A stretch of DNA of 64,000 bases from Leucobacter zeae (lineage in GTDB: Bacteria; Actinomycetota; Actinomycetes; Actinomycetales; Microbacteriaceae): NCBI RefSeq assembly GCF_016758175.1, contig NZ_QYAB01000002.1, forward strand, positions 186,001 to 250,000, in the 5' to 3' direction. The translations under genes and the position numbers were made by a program. This document shows positions 23,454-32,825 of this stretch, in pieces; the first letter of the stretch is position 1; every line of letters starts with the position of its first letter. Under the pieces are notes generated by a model, which was not told where the DNA came from, ran no database searches, and saw only the letters and a program-made list of their open reading frames with translations.

Positions 23454-26400
23454 CTACGCTGCGTCGAAGCCGATGGCCCGTGAGATCAGGGCCTCCTGCT
23501 CGACGGCGTGGATCTTCGCCGAGCCGGTCGACGGCGCCGCCGATGCCGGGCGCGAGACGACGCGGATGCGATCGTTCGCGAGGTGCTTCGACAGCTCGAG
23601 CGAGATGAACGGCCAGGCGCCCTGGTTCTCCGGCTCGTCCTGCACCCAGACGAGTTCCGCGCCGGGGTACTGCGCGAGCACGCGCCCCATCTGCGGGGCG
23701 GGGATCGGGTAGAACTGCTCGACGCGCACGATGGCGACGCGCGGATCGGGGTGCTTCTCGAGCGCCGCGCGCAGGTCGTAGTAGATCTTGCCCGAGACGA
23801 GGAGCACCCGCTCGACGCCCGACCGGTCCTCGATCGTCGGGTCGTCGATCACCGGCTGGAAACTGCCCTGCGTGAACTCGGAGACATCGGAGGTCGCGCC
23901 TCGCAGACGGAGCATCTGCTTCGGGGTGAAGACGATGAGCGGCTTGCGCGGGCGGGCGTACGCCTGGCGGCGCAGCAGGTGGAAGTAGTTCGCGGGCGTC
24001 GACGGGCGGGCGACGATCATGTTGTCCTCGGCGCACAGCTGCAGGTAGCGCTCGATGCGGGCGGAGGAGTGGTCAGGACCCTGGCCCTCGTAGCCGTGCG
24101 GCAGCAGCATGACCACGGAGGACTGCTGGCCCCACTTCTGCTCGGCGGCGGCGATGTACTCGTCGATGACGGCCTGCGCGGTGTTCGCGAAATCGCCGAA
24201 CTGCGCCTCCCATAGCACGAGGGCGTCCTCGCGCTGCAGCGAGTAGCCGTACTCGTACGCGAGGGCCGCGTACTCCGAGAGCAGCGAGTCGTAGATCCAG
24301 AAGCGCGCCTGATCCTCGGAGAGGTTCAGCAGCGGGATCCATTCCTGCCCGTTCTTCCGATCGTGGAAGACGGCGTGACGCTGGGCGAACGTGCCTCGCC
24401 TGGCGTCCTGCCCGGCGAAACGGACGGCCGTGCCCTCCATGAGCAGCGACCCGAGCGCGAGCAGCTCGCCGAAGCCCCAGTCGATCCCGCCCTCGCGACT
24501 CATCTCGACGCGCTTGTTCAACAGCTGCTGGAGCTTCTGGTGCACCGTGAAGCCCTCGGGCTTGTTGCCGAACGCGTCGCCGATGCGCTCGATGGCGCTG
24601 CGGTCGACCGCGGTCTCGATCGGGGCGGACTCGGGGCCGCCCGCCTCGGCGACCTCGCCGATCCCGCTCGTGTCGATGATCGGGATCGATCCCGTCTGCG
24701 CCGCGTGCGTCTCCATGAAGGCGCGCTCGAGGCGGGACTGGAAGTCCTGCTTCGCGCGCTCGTACTCCTCCTCGGTGATGTCGCCGCGGCCGACGAGCGC
24801 GCTCGTGTAGAGGCGGCGGGCCGACCGCTTGGCCTCGATGAGGTCGAACATGAGCGGCTGCGTCATCGACGCGTCATCGCCCTCGTTGTGGCCGCGGCGC
24901 CGGTAGCACACGAGATCGATGATGACGTCGATGTGGAACCGCTGACGGAACTCGTACGCGAGCTTCGCGACGCGCACGATCGATTCGGGGTCGTCGCCGT
25001 TCACGTGGAAGATCGGCGCCTGCACGACCTTGCCCACGTCGGACGGGTAGACCGCCGAGCGCGAGTCGAGCGGCAGGGTGGTGAAGCCGACCTGGTTGTT
25101 GATGATGATGTGGATCGTGCCGCCGGTGCGGTAGCCGCGCAGCTGCGACATCTGCAGGGTCTCGTAGACGACGCCCTGGCCCGCCATCGCGGCGTCGCCG
25201 TGGATGATGATCGGCAGCGTCGTGAACGAGCCGATGGGCTTCAGATCCTGCTTCGCGCGGACGATGCCCTCGAGCACGCCGTTCACGGTCTCGAGGTGCG
25301 ACGGGTTCGCCGCGAGGTGGATCGGGACCTGCGTGCCGTTCGGCGCGGTGAAGACGCCCGACGTCCCGAGATGGTACTTGACGTCGCCCGAGCCGGTCTT
25401 CGAGGTCTGCGCCCCCTCGAACTCGCGGAAGATCTGCCCGTAAGTCTTGCCCGCGATGTTCGAGAGCACGTTCAGGCGGCCGCGGTGCGCCATGCCGATG
25501 TCGACGCTGTCGACCCCGTCCTCCGCCGCATCGATGAGCATCGCGTCGAGCAGCGGGATCACGCCCTCGCCGCCCTCGAGGCTGAATCGCTTCTGGCCGA
25601 CGTACTTCGTCTGCAGGAAGGTCTCGAAGGCCTCGGCCTCGTTGAGACCCTCGAGGATGCGCATCTGCTCGTCATGGCTGGGCTTCGCGTAGCGCACCTC
25701 GAGCTGGTCTCGCAGCCAGAGGCGCTGCGCCGGGTCCTGGATGTGCATGTACTCGACGCCGATCTTGCGGCAGTACGAATCGCGGAGCACGCCGAGGATG
25801 TCGCGCAGCTTCATGGAGCGCTCGCCGCCGATGCCGTCGGTCACGAACTCCCGGTCGAGGTCCCAGAAGGTGAGGCCGTGCGATTCGATCTCGAGGTCGG
25901 GGTGCGTGCGCTGCACGTACTCGAGCGGGTCGACGTCGGCCATGAGATGACCGCGCACGCGGAAGGAGTTGATGAGCTCCTGCACGCGCGCGGTCTTGTC
26001 GACAGCTCCCGAGATGTCCACGTGGATGTCGGAGGCCCACTGGATCGGCTTGTACGGGATGCGCAGGGCCGCGAAGACCTGCTCGTAGAAGTCGTGACCG
26101 CCGGTCAGGCGCTCGTGCACCATCTTCAGGAACTCGCCCGAGCCGGCTCCCTGGATGACGCGGTGGTCGTAGGTGCTCGTGAGCGTGATGGTCTTCGAGA
26201 TGCCGAGCTTGGTCAGCACGTCCTGGGACGCGCCCTGGAACTCCGCGGGGTACTCGAGGGCGCCGGCGCCGATGATGCAGCCCTGGCCCTGCATGAGGCG
26301 CGGGACCGAATGCACCGTGCCGATGCCGCCGGGGTTCGTGAGCGACATCGTGGTGCCCTGGAAGTCCCCGGCCTCGAGCTTGCCCGCGCGGGCGCGCTTG

Positions 26401-27257
26401 ACGAGGTCCTCGTAGGCCGACAGATACTCGTTGAAGTCGAGGGTGTCGGCGCGCTTGATCGACGGGACGAGCAGGGAGCGGGTGCCGTCGGGCTTCGGCA
26501 TGTCGATGGCGATCCCGAGTCCGATGTGCGCGGGGGCGACGATGGACGGCTTGCCGTCGACCTCCGCGTACGCGACGTTCTGGCTCGGGAACTCCTTCAG
26601 CGTCTGGATCAGCGCCCAGCCGATGAGGTGCGTGAACGACACCTTGCCGCCGCGCGTGCGGCGCAGATGGCTGTTGATGACGATGCGGTTGTCGATCAGC
26701 AGCTTCGCCGGGATCGTGCGCACGCTCGTGGCGGTCGGCACGGTAAGGCTCTGATCCATGTTCTTGGAGAGCGTGCGCGCCATGCCGCGCAGCGGCGTGA
26801 CGGTGTCCTCGTGCTCCTCGTGCTGCTCAGACGGAGCCGCGGGGGTCGCTCGCTTGACGTCGGCGGGGATCGGGGCCTGGCGGGGTGCGGCGTTCGTGGT
26901 CCGGGCGGGAGCCTGCGCCGCGGGGATCGGCGTGGTCGCCGGAGCCGGTGCCGCGCTCGCCGCCTCCGGCCGAGCCGCGGTCTCGGCGGTGGCCGCGGGC
27001 GCCTGCGGGGACTGCGCGGGAGGCGGGGCCTGTCCCTGGTCGGCGCCTGCCGCGCCGCCGTACTGCTCGAGAACCGGCCACCACGACCGATCCACCGAGT
27101 TCTTGTCGACTTGGAACTGCTTCCACAGCTCCTCGACGAGCCAAGCATTTGCACCGAAATCTTCTGCGGAACCAGCCTGACCGCTGGTCTCCGTACGCTC
27201 CGCCAAAGCGAGTTCCTCTCGTTCGTCCCGTAGAGCGGCAGGTCTCGCAGAAGACAT
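23454..27257 (-). CDS. kgd: Multifunctional 2-oxoglutarate dehydrogenase E1/E2 (Kgd)
   Basis: 1267 residues, the actinobacterial fusion of a dihydrolipoamide succinyltransferase-like domain with 2-oxoglutarate dehydrogenase E1. N-terminal helix: LVEELWKQFQVDKNSVD; Ala/Pro-rich linker about residues 65-135; E2-like catalytic core about 150-390 ending in YDHRVIQGAGSGEFL; E1 from about 400 with the thiamine-diphosphate region IIHGDAAMAGQGVVYETLQM and INNQVGFTT, and VDIGMAHRGRLNVLSN. No lipoyl domain is present, as usual for this group; it works with the pyruvate dehydrogenase complex components and can be inhibited by the FHA protein OdhI/GarA. It links glutamate/2-oxoglutarate released by the nearby catabolic modules to the TCA cycle. 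Confidence 0.96.
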   Translation of the reverse strand: MSSARPAALRDEREELALAERTETSGQAGSAEDFGANAWLVEELWKQFQVDKNSVDRSWWPVLEQYGGAAGADQGQAPPPAQSPQAPAATAETAARPEAASAAPAPATTPIPAAQAPARTTNAAPRQAPIPADVKRATPAAPSEQHEEHEDTVTPLRGMARTLSKNMDQSLTVPTATSVRTIPAKLLIDNRIVINSHLRRTRGGKVSFTHLIGWALIQTLKEFPSQNVAYAEVDGKPSIVAPAHIGLGIAIDMPKPDGTRSLLVPSIKRADTLDFNEYLSAYEDLVKRARAGKLEAGDFQGTTMSLTNPGGIGTVHSVPRLMQGQGCIIGAGALEYPAEFQGASQDVLTKLGISKTITLTSTYDHRVIQGAGSGEFLKMVHERLTGGHDFYEQVFAALRIPYKPIQWASDIHVDISGAVDKTARVQELINSFRVRGHLMADVDPLEYVQRTHPDLEIESHGLTFWDLDREFVTDGIGGERSMKLRDILGVLRDSYCRKIGVEYMHIQDPAQRLWLRDQLEVRYAKPSHDEQMRILEGLNEAEAFETFLQTKYVGQKRFSLEGGEGVIPLLDAMLIDAAEDGVDSVDIGMAHRGRLNVLSNIAGKTYGQIFREFEGAQTSKTGSGDVKYHLGTSGVFTAPNGTQVPIHLAANPSHLETVNGVLEGIVRAKQDLKPIGSFTTLPIIIHGDAAMAGQGVVYETLQMSQLRGYRTGGTIHIIINNQVGFTTLPLDSRSAVYPSDVGKVVQAPIFHVNGDDPESIVRVAKLAYEFRQRFHIDVIIDLVCYRRRGHNEGDDASMTQPLMFDLIEAKRSARRLYTSALVGRGDITEEEYERAKQDFQSRLERAFMETHAAQTGSIPIIDTSGIGEVAEAGGPESAPIETAVDRSAIERIGDAFGNKPEGFTVHQKLQQLLNKRVEMSREGGIDWGFGELLALGSLLMEGTAVRFAGQDARRGTFAQRHAVFHDRKNGQEWIPLLNLSEDQARFWIYDSLLSEYAALAYEYGYSLQREDALVLWEAQFGDFANTAQAVIDEYIAAAEQKWGQQSSVVMLLPHGYEGQGPDHSSARIERYLQLCAEDNMIVARPSTPANYFHLLRRQAYARPRKPLIVFTPKQMLRLRGATSDVSEFTQGSFQPVIDDPTIEDRSGVERVLLVSGKIYYDLRAALEKHPDPRVAIVRVEQFYPIPAPQMGRVLAQYPGAELVWVQDEPENQGAWPFISLELSKHLANDRIRVVSRPASAAPSTGSAKIHAVEQEALISRAIGFDAA

Positions 27258-27447
27258 GGTCTCCGTAGACTCGCCGCTGACAAGCCTACGCCTTTCGCGC
27301 CGGTCGTGCGCCAGGACTCCCAGGCGACGGGCGGGAACCGGCTGATAGGGTGTCGTACGCTATGGATGCAGACTCTCGAAGACCGTCAGACCCTCCGAGT
27401 ATCTGCCGCGCTCACGCGCGGCACCCTGCACCGCCGGAGCGCCGCGC

Positions 27448-28803
27448 ATGAGCGACTGGCTGCTCCTGCTCTTCGGGCTCCTCCTCACCGCGGGGACGGG
27501 CATCTTCGTCGCGGCCGAGTTCTCGCTCGTCGCCCTCGACCGTCAGGACCTCGAGCGACGCCGCGCCGACGGTGAACGCGGCCTCGACCGCGTCATCGGA
27601 GGCCTCTCGCGCACGTCGACCCACCTGTCGAGCGCGCAGCTCGGCATCACGCTCACGACGCTGCTGGCCGGGTACACGCTCGAACCGGCGCTCAGCAGCT
27701 TCCTCGACGCGCCGCTCGGGGCGATCGGCGTGCCCGAAGGGCTGCGCCGCGCGATCAGCGCCCCCATCGCGGTCGCCATCGCGACCGTGTTCTCGATGAT
27801 CGTCGGCGAGCTCGTGCCGAAGAACTTCGCGCTGTCGAAGCCGCTCGAGACCGCGAAGCTCGTCATGCCCGCGCAGGCGGCGTTCACGGCGGCGTTCAAG
27901 CCCGCCGTCGTCGTCCTCAACGGGAGCGCGAACGGCCTGCTGCGCGGCATCGGCATCGAGCCGCAGGAGGAGCTCTCCGGCGCCAGGTCGGCCGAGGAGC
28001 TCTCTTCGCTCGTGCGCCACTCGGCGAGCGCGGGACTGCTCGAGGCGGACACGGCCACGCTGCTCGACCGCACGCTGCGGTTCTCGGAGCGCACTGCCGG
28101 GGACGTGATGACCCCCCGCCTCAAGATCGAGAGCCTGCAGCGCCTCGAGCCCGCGCTCGCGGTGCTCGAGCTCTCGGGCCGCACCGGGTTCTCGCGGTTC
28201 CCGGTGATCGACGAGGATCGCGACGACGTCGTGGGCGTCGTCCACGTGAAGCGCGCCGTGTCGGTGCCGCGCGCCAAGCGCGCCGAGGTGCCCGTCGCCG
28301 CGCTGGCCGAGGACGTCGTCCGCGTGCCCGATTCGATGCGCCTCGATCAGCTGCTCGAGGAGCTCAGGACCACGGGGTTCCAGTTCGCCCTCGTCGTCGA
28401 CGAGTACGGCGGGACCGCCGGCATCGTCACGCTCGAGGATCTCGTCGAGGAGATCGTGGGCGAGGTCGCCGACGAGCACGACCGGGCGGCGGCCGGAGTC
28501 GTCGGCAACGCCTCGGAGATGACGTTCCCCGCCGACCTGCGGCCGGACGAGGTGCTCGAGCAGACCGGCATCGAGATCCCCGAGGACGACGCCTACGACA
28601 CGATCGCGGGATTCATGCTCCGCGAGCTCGGTCGGATCCCCGATCCCGGTGACGCGGTCGAGCTGGCCGACGGCGGCATCCTGCGCGTGATGCGCATGGA
28701 AGGCCGCAGGATCGCCCGAGTCCGGTACACGAGCCCGCCGCTCCCGAGCGGGTCCGTTGGGGAAGACGGGACCGGGGACGGCGCAGAGGAGGGTCGACGA
28801 TGA
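27448..28803 (+). CDS. CNNM/CorC-family membrane protein with CBS domains (1)
   Basis: 451 residues. N-terminal DUF21/CNNM membrane domain with about four hydrophobic segments ([35 protein letters not shown]), a CBS pair at about 200-330 ([32 protein letters not shown]), and a C-terminal CorC_HlyC domain with [19 protein letters not shown]. Such proteins bind or export Mg2+/Co2+; a true haemolysin role is not implied. It overlaps the downstream paralogue by 4 bp. A 29-codon open frame (27362-27451) overlaps its start codon but shows no supporting signals. Confidence 0.9.
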   Translation: MSDWLLLLFGLLLTAGTGIFVAAEFSLVALDRQDLERRRADGERGLDRVIGGLSRTSTHLSSAQLGITLTTLLAGYTLEPALSSFLDAPLGAIGVPEGLRRAISAPIAVAIATVFSMIVGELVPKNFALSKPLETAKLVMPAQAAFTAAFKPAVVVLNGSANGLLRGIGIEPQEELSGARSAEELSSLVRHSASAGLLEADTATLLDRTLRFSERTAGDVMTPRLKIESLQRLEPALAVLELSGRTGFSRFPVIDEDRDDVVGVVHVKRAVSVPRAKRAEVPVAALAEDVVRVPDSMRLDQLLEELRTTGFQFALVVDEYGGTAGIVTLEDLVEEIVGEVADEHDRAAAGVVGNASEMTFPADLRPDEVLEQTGIEIPEDDAYDTIAGFMLRELGRIPDPGDAVELADGGILRVMRMEGRRIARVRYTSPPLPSGSVGEDGTGDGAEEGRR

Positions 28804-29846
28804 GCGACTGGATGGGAATCGTCTGGCTCGTCGTGCTGCTCGCGGCGAACGCCTTCTTCGTGGGAGCAGAGTTCGCGGTCATCTCGGCGCGGCGTTCGCA
28901 GATCGAGCCGCGGGCCGAAGCCGGGTCGAAGGCCGCGCGGACCGCGCTCTACGCGATGGAGCACGCGACCCTCATGCTCGCCACGTGCCAGCTCGGCATC
29001 ACGGTGTGCTCGCTGCTCATCCTGAACGTCTCGGAGCCCTCGATCCACCACCTGCTCGAGGGGCCGCTCGCCTGGACCGGGATGTCACCGGAGGTGGTGA
29101 GCATCGTCGCGTTCGTGATCACGCTCGTGATCGTCTCGTACCTGCACGTCGTCTTCGGCGAGATGGTGCCGAAGAACGCGGCGTTTTCGCTCCCGGATCG
29201 CGCGGTGCTGCTGCTCGCGCCCCCGCTCGTGGGCATTTCGCGCCTGCTGAAGCACATCATCGCGGCGCTCAACGCGATCGCCAACGGCACGCTCAGGCTG
29301 TTCCGCGTCGAGCCGAAGTCCGAGACGACGAGCACCTACACCCTCGAGGAGGTCGCGAGCATCGTGAGCCACTCGACGCGCGAGGGCGTGCTCGAGGATC
29401 GCAGCGGCGCGCTGGTCGCGGCGTTCGAGTTCACGACGAAGCGGGCGCGCGACCTGCTGATCCCGATCGACCGCCTCGTCGTGCTCCCGAGGAGCGCGAC
29501 GCCCGAGGACGTGGAGAACGCCGTCTCGCGGCACGGCTTCTCGCGCTACCTCATCGCGGCGGACGAGGGGAACCTGGTCGGCTACGTGCACATCAAGGAC
29601 CTCGTTCGGCTGCGGGACGAGCGCATCACCCAGCCGATCGCGCCCAAGCGCATCCGCCAGCTCATGCCGATCCACGCCGACATGGAGCTCGAGGACGTGC
29701 TGGCGCAGATGCAGGCGCGGGGGATCCATCTCGCGAGCGTCGCCGATTCGGAGGGCACGGCGCTCGGCGTCGTGTTCCTCGAGGACATCATCGAGGAGCT
29801 CGTCGGCGAGGTGCACGACGCGACGCGTCGACGTCGATTCGACTAG
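28800..29846 (+). CDS. CNNM/CorC-family membrane protein with CBS domains (2)
   Basis: 348 residues, shorter paralogue of the preceding gene: DUF21 domain (ANAFFVGAEFAVISARRSQI; HVVFGEMVPKNAAF) and a CBS pair (about 215-340, ending VVFLEDIIEELVGEV), but no CorC_HlyC domain. Two adjacent, unequal CNNM genes with a 4-bp overlap are typical of actinobacteria and suggest a heteromer. Probable role in divalent-cation homeostasis. Confidence 0.9.
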   Translation: MSDWMGIVWLVVLLAANAFFVGAEFAVISARRSQIEPRAEAGSKAARTALYAMEHATLMLATCQLGITVCSLLILNVSEPSIHHLLEGPLAWTGMSPEVVSIVAFVITLVIVSYLHVVFGEMVPKNAAFSLPDRAVLLLAPPLVGISRLLKHIIAALNAIANGTLRLFRVEPKSETTSTYTLEEVASIVSHSTREGVLEDRSGALVAAFEFTTKRARDLLIPIDRLVVLPRSATPEDVENAVSRHGFSRYLIAADEGNLVGYVHIKDLVRLRDERITQPIAPKRIRQLMPIHADMELEDVLAQMQARGIHLASVADSEGTALGVVFLEDIIEELVGEVHDATRRRRFD

Positions 29847-29896
29847 GACCCCGGCGCCCGTCCGAGCTCCCCGTCGTCCCGCGCGAGGCCTCCTCG

Positions 29897-29927
29897 TCAT
29901 CCTGCGCGAGGAACGAGTCGCAGGATC
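29897..29927. repeat. 31-nt dispersed inverted repeat, copy 1
   Basis: The sequence begins TCATCCTGCGCGAGGAACG and ends GTCGCAGGATC; ATCCTGCG and CGCAGGAT form the stem. An exact copy, reverse-oriented, is at 57354-57384, a 33-nt variant at 51414-51446 and an arm-changed version at 57316-57346. It lies between a plus-strand stop (29846) and a minus-strand stop (29951). Confidence 0.8.
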
Positions 29928-29950
29928 CACGTCCGCGCGGGGGCTCCCGG

Positions 29951-30535
29951 TTACTCGGCCGTGAGCGTCAGCCGCACTGCGACCTGGTCGAAGGGGGCGT
30001 CGACGCCCGCGATGATCGGGTTGTCCGGCATCGCGAAACTCACGTCGATCTGCGCCTGGTCCTCGGTGAAGGCGACCGGCACCACGCGGACCTTCGCGTG
30101 CTGCTGGGCGACGCCGTCGACCGTCAGCACACCAGTCGCGGTGACGGCGCCGGCTTCCCCCAGTTCGCTCCGCAGCATCGTGGGCTCGGTGAGCACGAAC
30201 GTCGCGTTCGCGAGGTCGGACACCGCGACGTCGAGTTCGGCGTCGGTGATCATGCCGTCGCCCACCACGAAGCGGCCGGTGGCGTCGATGGCGCCGCCGA
30301 GCGCCGAATGCAGCGCGGCGATGCCGTCGGGCTCGAGGAACTCGACCTCGGAGACCGCGTAGGTCTGCTCCGTCGGCATGGCGAGCATGTCTGAGTCCGC
30401 CGAGGCGTGCAGCTGCACCGCCTGGGCCCCGAGGTGGGCGCTCGCGCACGCCGTCAGCGAGAGCGGCACGGCGACTGCCGCGGTCATCGCGGCGCCGAAC
30501 GCGAGCTTCGTGCGGTGCATGCGCGCCACGGCCAC
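29951..30535 (-). CDS. Secreted lipoprotein of unknown function
   Basis: 194 residues. A signal peptide with basic N-terminus (VAVARMHRTKLAF), hydrophobic core and lipobox SLTAC predicts lipid attachment at the Cys near residue 30. The mature part alternates short beta-like segments (FVVGDGMITDAELDVAVSDL; RVVPVAFTEDQAQIDVSF) and ends VAVRLTLTAE. This faintly resembles YceI-like lipocalins, but I do not recognise the family. GTG at 30535 was chosen because GGAGGAGG lies at correct spacing; ATG at 30520 is an alternative. The 146 bp between this gene and the permease gene at 30682 hold nothing recognisable. Confidence 0.72.
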   Translation of the reverse strand: MAVARMHRTKLAFGAAMTAAVAVPLSLTACASAHLGAQAVQLHASADSDMLAMPTEQTYAVSEVEFLEPDGIAALHSALGGAIDATGRFVVGDGMITDAELDVAVSDLANATFVLTEPTMLRSELGEAGAVTATGVLTVDGVAQQHAKVRVVPVAFTEDQAQIDVSFAMPDNPIIAGVDAPFDQVAVRLTLTAE

Positions 30536-30681
30536 GGCCTTCCTCCTCCGGATCGATGGGGCGACGATCCCGCGGCGCTCCGCACCGGGTCGGCGATCGC
30601 GCCGTGCGGGGCGTCCGCGGCGCTCGACGCCCGGAACAGCAGCGAGCCTACGCCGCGAAGGTGAGAGCGCGCCGAATGCGA

Positions 30682-31938
30682 TCATGCGTCGCGGAGCGCG
30701 TCGACGGGCTCGATTCTGGCGGCCTTCATCGCCGGGTAGCTGCCGGCAGCGAGCCCCACCAACGCGCCGACGGCGACGCCGACCGGTGCGGCCCACGCCG
30801 CCATCACGGGGGTCCACTGCTGCACGAGGCAGACCGCGATGAGCGCCGCGATGCCGACGACGACGCCGATGAGGCCGCCGAGCAGCCCCACGGTCACCGA
30901 CTCGAACATGAACTGGCGGGCGATATCGCGCGTCCGCGCCCCCAGTGCCCGCCGGAGGCCGATCTCGCCCCGGCGTTCGGAGACGGAGAGGAGCGTGACG
31001 TTCGCGATGCCGATGCCGCCGCCGATGAGCGCGACGATGCCGATCGCGAGGAAGAGCACGTTGATGTCGCCCTCGACCTGCTTCTGGAGGTCGTTCGAGC
31101 TCGCGGGCGCTTTGACGGTGTAGGCGTCGGGGGAGTTCGGGTTGAGCGCGAGGGGCGCCTGGTCGGCGACGACCGAGCCGGCGCCGACGGCGATGCGGAT
31201 GTCGAGGCTCTCCGCGGCAGCGAGGCCCAGATCCGTGCGAGCGGTCCCGATCGGCACGATGACCGAGTCGAGCAGTGCGTCGCGGGTGCCTACCTTCCCG
31301 AGGATCCCGATGACCGTGTAGGCGCGGTCGTCGATGAAGACCGCGGGCTGGCCCGAGATGCGGTTCACGCCGAGCCGTTTCGCGGCCTCGGCGCCGAGGA
31401 CGACGACGCGGTCCCGGCGTTCGTCGTGCCCCGAGTCGAAGAATCGGCCCGTGCGGACCGAACCCTGCACCGTATCGAGCAGCTCGGGCGACGCCGCGAC
31501 GATGGGCGGGGGAGACTGCGCGGCGGCCGAGGGGTCCTGCACCCGCACCGTCGTGACCGGGAGCGCGGTCGGGATCTTCGCGTAGAGCGCCGAGTGCTCG
31601 ACGCCGACGAGCTGGCTCACGCGTTCGACCGCGTCCCAGGGCAGCCGCGCGGTCGCGCGCTCCTGATCGCCTCCCGTCTTGGCCTTGCCCGGCTCGACCG
31701 TCACACGAGTCGCCGCGAGCGCGTCGAACTGCTGCGCGATCTGCCCGCCCGCCGTCTGGGCGAAACCGATCGTCGCCACGAGCGAAGCGATGCCGAGCAC
31801 CGTGCCGACGAGCGTGATGATGAGTCGCGAGGGGCGTGCGCCGACGCCCTCGAGCGACTCCCTGAGGAGATCCCTGAGCGAGAGGCTCGCGACCGCTGAG
31901 GTGCGCCGCCCCGCCCGAGCGATGCGTCGGAGCTTCAT
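30682..31938 (-). CDS. MacB-type ABC transporter permease (FtsX/MacB domains)
   Basis: 418 residues. One helix near the N-terminus (IITLVGTVLGIASLVATIGFA), a large extracytoplasmic MacB periplasmic-type domain (about 60-280), then the FtsX-like domain with three helices near 290-400. The FtsX motif SVSERRGEIGLRRALGARTRDI is clear. Last of three overlapping genes (adaptor 32822, ATPase 31935, permease) that form a MacAB-like mechanotransmission pump for peptides, lipids or drugs at the cell surface. Confidence 0.9.
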   Translation of the reverse strand: MKLRRIARAGRRTSAVASLSLRDLLRESLEGVGARPSRLIITLVGTVLGIASLVATIGFAQTAGGQIAQQFDALAATRVTVEPGKAKTGGDQERATARLPWDAVERVSQLVGVEHSALYAKIPTALPVTTVRVQDPSAAAQSPPPIVAASPELLDTVQGSVRTGRFFDSGHDERRDRVVVLGAEAAKRLGVNRISGQPAVFIDDRAYTVIGILGKVGTRDALLDSVIVPIGTARTDLGLAAAESLDIRIAVGAGSVVADQAPLALNPNSPDAYTVKAPASSNDLQKQVEGDINVLFLAIGIVALIGGGIGIANVTLLSVSERRGEIGLRRALGARTRDIARQFMFESVTVGLLGGLIGVVVGIAALIAVCLVQQWTPVMAAWAAPVGVAVGALVGLAAGSYPAMKAARIEPVDALRDA

Positions 31939-32825
31939 GCGAGCTCCGACAGTTCGCCGTCGTGGATGCGAGCCCGGCGACCGGCCGCCTCGGCCACCGC
32001 GTCGTCGTGCGTGATCATCACGATGGTCAGGCCCTCCTGGCCCAGCTCCTCGAAGAGGCGCATGACCGACTCCGAGTTCTTCCGGTCGAGGTTGCCCGTC
32101 GGCTCGTCCGCGAGCAGCAGCCGAGGGGTCGTGCTGACGGCGCGCGCGATCGCGACGCGCTGGCGCTCGCCGCCCGACAGCGTCGCGGGGGAGAAGTCCA
32201 CGCGGTGCGCGAGCCCGACGCGGTCGAGCGCGGCCCGCGCGAGCGGCTCGCGCTCCTCGCGGGTGAGCCCGGCGTACGCGCCGGCGAGCATCACGTTCTC
32301 GAGCACGCTCCGGGTGGGGAGCAGATGGAACGACTGGAAGACGAAGCCGATCGCGTTGCCGCGGAGCGCGGCGCGGTCGTCGTCGCTCAGCGCTGCGACG
32401 TCGATCCCCTCGAAGAGGAATGTTCCGGTGCTCGGGCGGTCGAGCAGACCGAGCGTGTTGAGCATCGTCGATTTGCCCGATCCCGACGGCCCGACGATCG
32501 CGAGGTAGTCGCCGCGTTCGACCGTGAGATCGATGCCGCGGAGCGCGTTCACCGGTGGCGGCCCGGGAAAGAAGCGGGTCACGTCGTCGAGCGAGATGAT
32601 CGGCCCGGCGTAGGCGGGATCACCCGCGCGCGATGCGACGGCGGAGTCCGGTCCGGCGATGCGCGAGCGCTCCCGAGCCCGTCGCCGCGCCGCGCGTACG
32701 GTCTCACGGTCGTGCCGTCGTGCGGACGCAGCCGTCCACGCGACGGGCTCCTGTCGAACCGGCTCCGGTCCCGGCTGCGCTTCCCCGCCGTCGAGGCTGC
32801 GCAGCAGCGCGTCGAAGTCGCTCAT
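31935..32825 (-). CDS. MacB/LolD-type ABC transporter ATP-binding protein
   Basis: 296 residues. An unusual ~70-residue hydrophilic N-terminal extension rich in Arg precedes the ATPase domain, which has Walker A GPSGSGKSTMLN, the Q-loop FVFQSFHLLPTRSVLENV, signature LSGGERQRVAIARA, Walker B LLLADEPTGNLDRKNS and switch VMITHDDAVAE. This is the LolD/MacB subgroup that pairs with FtsX-like permeases. It overlaps both neighbours by 4 bp. Confidence 0.93.
   Translation of the reverse strand: MSDFDALLRSLDGGEAQPGPEPVRQEPVAWTAASARRHDRETVRAARRRARERSRIAGPDSAVASRAGDPAYAGPIISLDDVTRFFPGPPPVNALRGIDLTVERGDYLAIVGPSGSGKSTMLNTLGLLDRPSTGTFLFEGIDVAALSDDDRAALRGNAIGFVFQSFHLLPTRSVLENVMLAGAYAGLTREEREPLARAALDRVGLAHRVDFSPATLSGGERQRVAIARAVSTTPRLLLADEPTGNLDRKNSESVMRLFEELGQEGLTIVMITHDDAVAEAAGRRARIHDGELSELA

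Noticed and set aside
24363-27233. 956-codon plus-strand open frame opposite kgd
   Set aside because: Mirror of the kgd codons with Arg/Val/Glu/Asp-biased composition and no motif; kgd on the other strand is unambiguous.
27362-27451. 29-codon leader frame overlapping the start of the first CNNM gene
   Set aside because: The stop-start overlap is present, but the promoter spacing does not fit a leaderless start and the CNNM gene has its own GGAG site.
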